Shown here piece by piece: positions 62,094 through 64,000 of a stretch of DNA of 64,000 nt. Within the stretch, counting starts at the first letter, position 1; each line of letters opens with the position of its first letter. The DNA lies in assembly GCF_014656195.1 (NCBI RefSeq), contig NZ_BNBY01000004.1, forward strand, positions 361,790 to 425,789, read 5' to 3'. The stretch is from Kitasatospora xanthocidica. GTDB lineage: Bacteria; Actinomycetota; Actinomycetes; Streptomycetales; Streptomycetaceae. The notes under the pieces are model-generated. The model was given only the letters and a program-made list of their open reading frames with translations. It searched no databases and was not told the origin of the DNA. Both the position numbers and the translations under genes were made by a program.

Positions 62094-62702
62094 GTGTCCA
62101 CCCCCGCGCCGGCCAGGCCCGAGCTGTGGTTCCTCGACACCTCGTCCCTGATGACCCTTGCGGTTGACGAAGCGCTGCGGGAGGCGGTCAAGGGGGAGCT
62201 CTCTTGGCACAAGCGGGTCCTGCTCGATGTCGTGGTTGAAGAGCTGGAGCGCCTGGCCGGTGCGGGGAGGCCTGACGAGAAGGCGCTTGCCGCCGCTGCT
62301 CTTGGCCAGCTCGACTGGCTCGGGGCGCCCGTGCCCACCGACAACCTCGGCATCGATCCGTTGCGAGTCGTCGCGGTCCAGGACATCCTGCGCAGCGGGC
62401 GCCCGTTGAAGCACCCGGGAGAGCACTGGGCCGAGTCGGTGATCATGACCATGGCCGAGGGGCTGACGCTGGCCGCCCCGCACCTGCTCTCCGAGGACTA
62501 CAACGCGCGCATCGAATCGGTCCGTCACAACTGCGCGCCGTACAGCGTGCACAAGCTGCTCGCCCGGATGGTCCAGGGCGGACGTCTCGCCGCCGACGAC
62601 GCGGAGTCCTTCGCCGATGCCGTCATGGCAGCCGGGCGTGGGAACGACTACACCGCCGCCGAGTTCCTGTCCGGGAACCTCGGACGGGTCGGCAAGCCGT
62701 AG
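62094..62702 (+). CDS. PIN-like ribonuclease-fold protein paired with the XRE/ImmA gene
   Basis: A 202-aa protein. LWFLDTSSLMTLAVDEALR puts a conserved Asp (D15) at the end of the first strand. Acidic residues recur at E49-E50 (VVVEELERLAG) and E134-D135 (LLSEDYNAR), the spacing expected of a PIN active site. The middle contains DILRSGRPLKHPGEHWAE. It is not a VapC-type length (VapC is about 130 aa). PIN proteins of about 200 aa next to XRE-ImmA proteins are a recurrent pair. It starts at GTG 62094 after a G-rich site. It is probably an RNase or toxin component; no activity is proven. Confidence 0.75.
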   Translation: MSTPAPARPELWFLDTSSLMTLAVDEALREAVKGELSWHKRVLLDVVVEELERLAGAGRPDEKALAAAALGQLDWLGAPVPTDNLGIDPLRVVAVQDILRSGRPLKHPGEHWAESVIMTMAEGLTLAAPHLLSEDYNARIESVRHNCAPYSVHKLLARMVQGGRLAADDAESFADAVMAAGRGNDYTAAEFLSGNLGRVGKP

Positions 62703-62990
62703 TCCAAGTCCAAGGCTGGCAGCACGAGCTCGTCCAGACACCCGTCTCCCGACGGAGGGGATGTAGGTGGCCCACCTGCTGGTGTCGTGGGCGACCCAGC
62801 CGAGTAGGGTCCGGTCGGTGAGGTGTACCGCGAACCGGCCGGGTTCGCGTTCCCAGCCCTCGACCAGCAGGTCGGCGTCGGGGATGGTCCACGTGGAGGT
62901 CGAGCAACCGAGACCGTGGGCGGCCTGCGAGGTGGCAGTGCGCTGGTCGGCGAGCGCAAGGCGCAGCTGCCCGGGAACCTCCGGAACCGG
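62700..62990 (-). pseudogene. Frameshifted remnant on the minus strand
   Basis: Reading leftward from about 62990, one frame gives a protein-like stretch (STWTIPDADLLVEGWE, REPGRFAVHLTDRTLLGW, VAHDTSRWATYIPS) up to about 62765. The sense then continues in another frame (GDGCLDELVLPALDLDYGL) toward 62700. The switch is inside CCCTCCGTCGGGAGACGGG, so a small indel has split one gene of roughly 95 codons or more. No start is clear. The rest of the 511-bp gap 62703-63213 shows no other gene. Confidence 0.4.
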
Positions 62991-63213
62991 GGTGGTCCGC
63001 GCATCCGTCGGCGCCTGATGCTGCGCGGGCACCGAGGACAGGCCGCCTGCTGCGCGATCGGCTGTGCGGGTGCGGCGTTCTGCGGGCTGCCGGCGTCGCC
63101 TGCGGCGGGGGTGCGCGTGTCGTATCGGTTCAGCCCCTCTCCGGGCTTCGCATAGTCGCCGGGTACGGTGCTGACTGGACACAGCCAGGCGACAGAAGGA
63201 CCGTCTGGCAACG

Positions 63214-63855
63214 ATGGCGAGACGGGGGGCCATGCAGAACAACCGGTACGGGGGCGGCTGCGCAAAATGCTCGGTGTGGGTGTTCGAGGGGGGCGGCTTC
63301 CTCCACAAGACAGACGGCGGCTGGGTGGTGAAGTGCGCAACCTGCCGTGACCTTGGAGCACTCTATGAGTCCGAGGAGTTCGACCCGGCGGACATTGGTC
63401 TGCACCTGCCCACAGTGCGCTCGCCATTGACCGCAAGGTTCGTGTCACTGCGCGTCCTCGGACTGACCCGCGAGTGCTGGAAGTGCCACAGGGATACGAC
63501 ATGCCTCGCCGGGCTGTATCCGGAGAGGCCGGCACGCGGGTTCAACTCGCTGCACATAGGCGACGAGGACACACTCGCTCTCACGCAGAAGCTGCTGCAG
63601 CAAGGCGGACGGTCAGATCTCGCCGCGACGATCAAGAGCCGGTACAGCAGCACCATGGGTTCGCGGTACCTGTCCGTCGGCTGCGTCCACTGTGACGCTC
63701 TGCAGGGTGACTTCTACTTGCAGGACGAGGTCATCGAGCGTCTCCATCTGCATGGGTTGGGCGGCCTGGAGAACCTGCTGGTCGTGGATTGCCCGGTTCT
63801 CGACTGGTATCCAGTGGTCCACCAGAACAGCGGCGGGATCTGGATTGACAGCTGA
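63214..63855 (+). CDS. Multi-cysteine zinc-binding protein of unknown function
   Basis: A 213-aa protein with four CxxC pairs or near pairs: C16-C19 (GCAKCSVWVF), C41-C44 (VKCATC), C88-C91 (ECWKCHRDTTC) and C157-C160 (VGCVHCDALQGDFYL). The last block, preceded by KSRYSSTMGSRYLS, is the kind of zinc knuckle seen in CoiA-like and other accessory-genome proteins. A two-zinc fold is likely. ATG 63214 (AAGGA 13 nt away) or ATG 63232 may be the start. After the stop, 145 bp remain to the window edge; an ATG at 63978 opens a frame that leaves the window. Confidence 0.7.
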   Translation: MARRGAMQNNRYGGGCAKCSVWVFEGGGFLHKTDGGWVVKCATCRDLGALYESEEFDPADIGLHLPTVRSPLTARFVSLRVLGLTRECWKCHRDTTCLAGLYPERPARGFNSLHIGDEDTLALTQKLLQQGGRSDLAATIKSRYSSTMGSRYLSVGCVHCDALQGDFYLQDEVIERLHLHGLGGLENLLVVDCPVLDWYPVVHQNSGGIWIDS

Positions 63856-64000
63856 CGGGAGCTCTATGGCTCGGAGACGGCGGGCCTGGGGGCCCTGGCC
63901 ATCGGTCTCGTGCGCGGTTCGACGCGTGCGGTTCGCCCAGGCTCACGCGCCTATCGCGAGAGGGATGGCTTGGTCATGTACATCTTGATGATGGAGGCCG

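Noticed and set aside
63867..63988. 40-codon frame near the right edge
   Set aside because: Arg/Trp/Ala-rich with no site or domain. The other edge frame from ATG 63978 has only eight visible codons, too few to call.

Overview
The window is a high-GC (roughly 70 to 75 percent) chromosomal stretch from an actinomycete of the Streptomycetaceae (Streptomyces or Kitasatospora). The evidence is the actinobacterial cytochrome bcc-aa3 gene block (ctaE-qcrCAB facing ctaCDF), GTG/TTG starts, DUF3043, DUF4191, DUF2510 and DUF4240 proteins, a c-di-AMP (ydaO) riboswitch before an NlpC/P60 cell-wall hydrolase, and a GlnR-type operator before glnA. No rRNA, tRNA, complete insertion sequence or CRISPR array was seen. 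Most of the window (1 to about 59.5 kb) looks like conserved core chromosome. The last 4.4 kb looks accessory.

Layout. 0-3.1 kb: three tandem secreted NlpC/P60 peptidoglycan hydrolase paralogues on the minus strand, the first cut by the window edge and the second carrying a c-di-AMP riboswitch. 3.3-9.96 kb: a NYN/YacP-like RNA-binding or nuclease protein, a small zinc-ribbon protein, a rhomboid protease, a stand-alone Lrp effector domain, a class V aminotransferase, trpD and a degenerate receiver-domain protein. 10.3-19.7 kb: the respiratory supercomplex. ctaE and qcrC-qcrA-qcrB run rightward and ctaC-ctaD-ctaF leftward, with a small GntR regulator and an L,D-transpeptidase lipoprotein between them. 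20-30.5 kb: a cysteine desulfurase-TusA fusion, a PfkB kinase, ErpA, a GNAT protein, a PLP decarboxylase with an Lrp regulator upstream, nadA, and PspAA-PspA.

30.7-35.2 kb: DUF3043, a methyltransferase that appears to start with CTG, and the nucleotide-loop genes of cobalamin synthesis (cobU, cobT, cobS). 35.5-41 kb: leucyl aminopeptidase pepA, then lpdA and sucB (E3 and E2 of 2-oxoacid dehydrogenase) and DUF4240. 41-49.3 kb: a DUF2510 protein, a GNAT protein, a TIGR01777 oxidoreductase, an FAD oxidoreductase, a cation/proton antiporter preceded by a repeat-encoded mini-ORF, and a large NsdA-like regulator. 49.6-53.9 kb: a 3-hydroxybutyrate dehydrogenase, MHS transporter and PucR-type regulator cluster. 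54-59.6 kb: lipB-lipA, DUF4191, an RDD protein and glnA. lipB and lipA supply the lipoyl groups that the two lipoyl domains of the E2 at 38.9 kb need.

59.6-64 kb: directly after glnA come three copies of a 16-bp element, debris, a hypothetical gene, an XRE/ImmA-IrrE metallopeptidase gene with a repeat-rich operator-like leader, a PIN-like nuclease gene immediately downstream, a frameshifted antisense relic and a multi-Cys zinc protein. This block is the best candidate in the window for a mobile defence or toxin-antitoxin-like module.

Two themes recur outside the genes. First, short GC-rich dispersed repeats appear; one copy has become the in-frame linker of the cysteine desulfurase-TusA fusion. 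Second, three genes (NYN, antiporter, lipB) have short upstream reading frames whose stop codon overlaps the gene's start by 4 nt.
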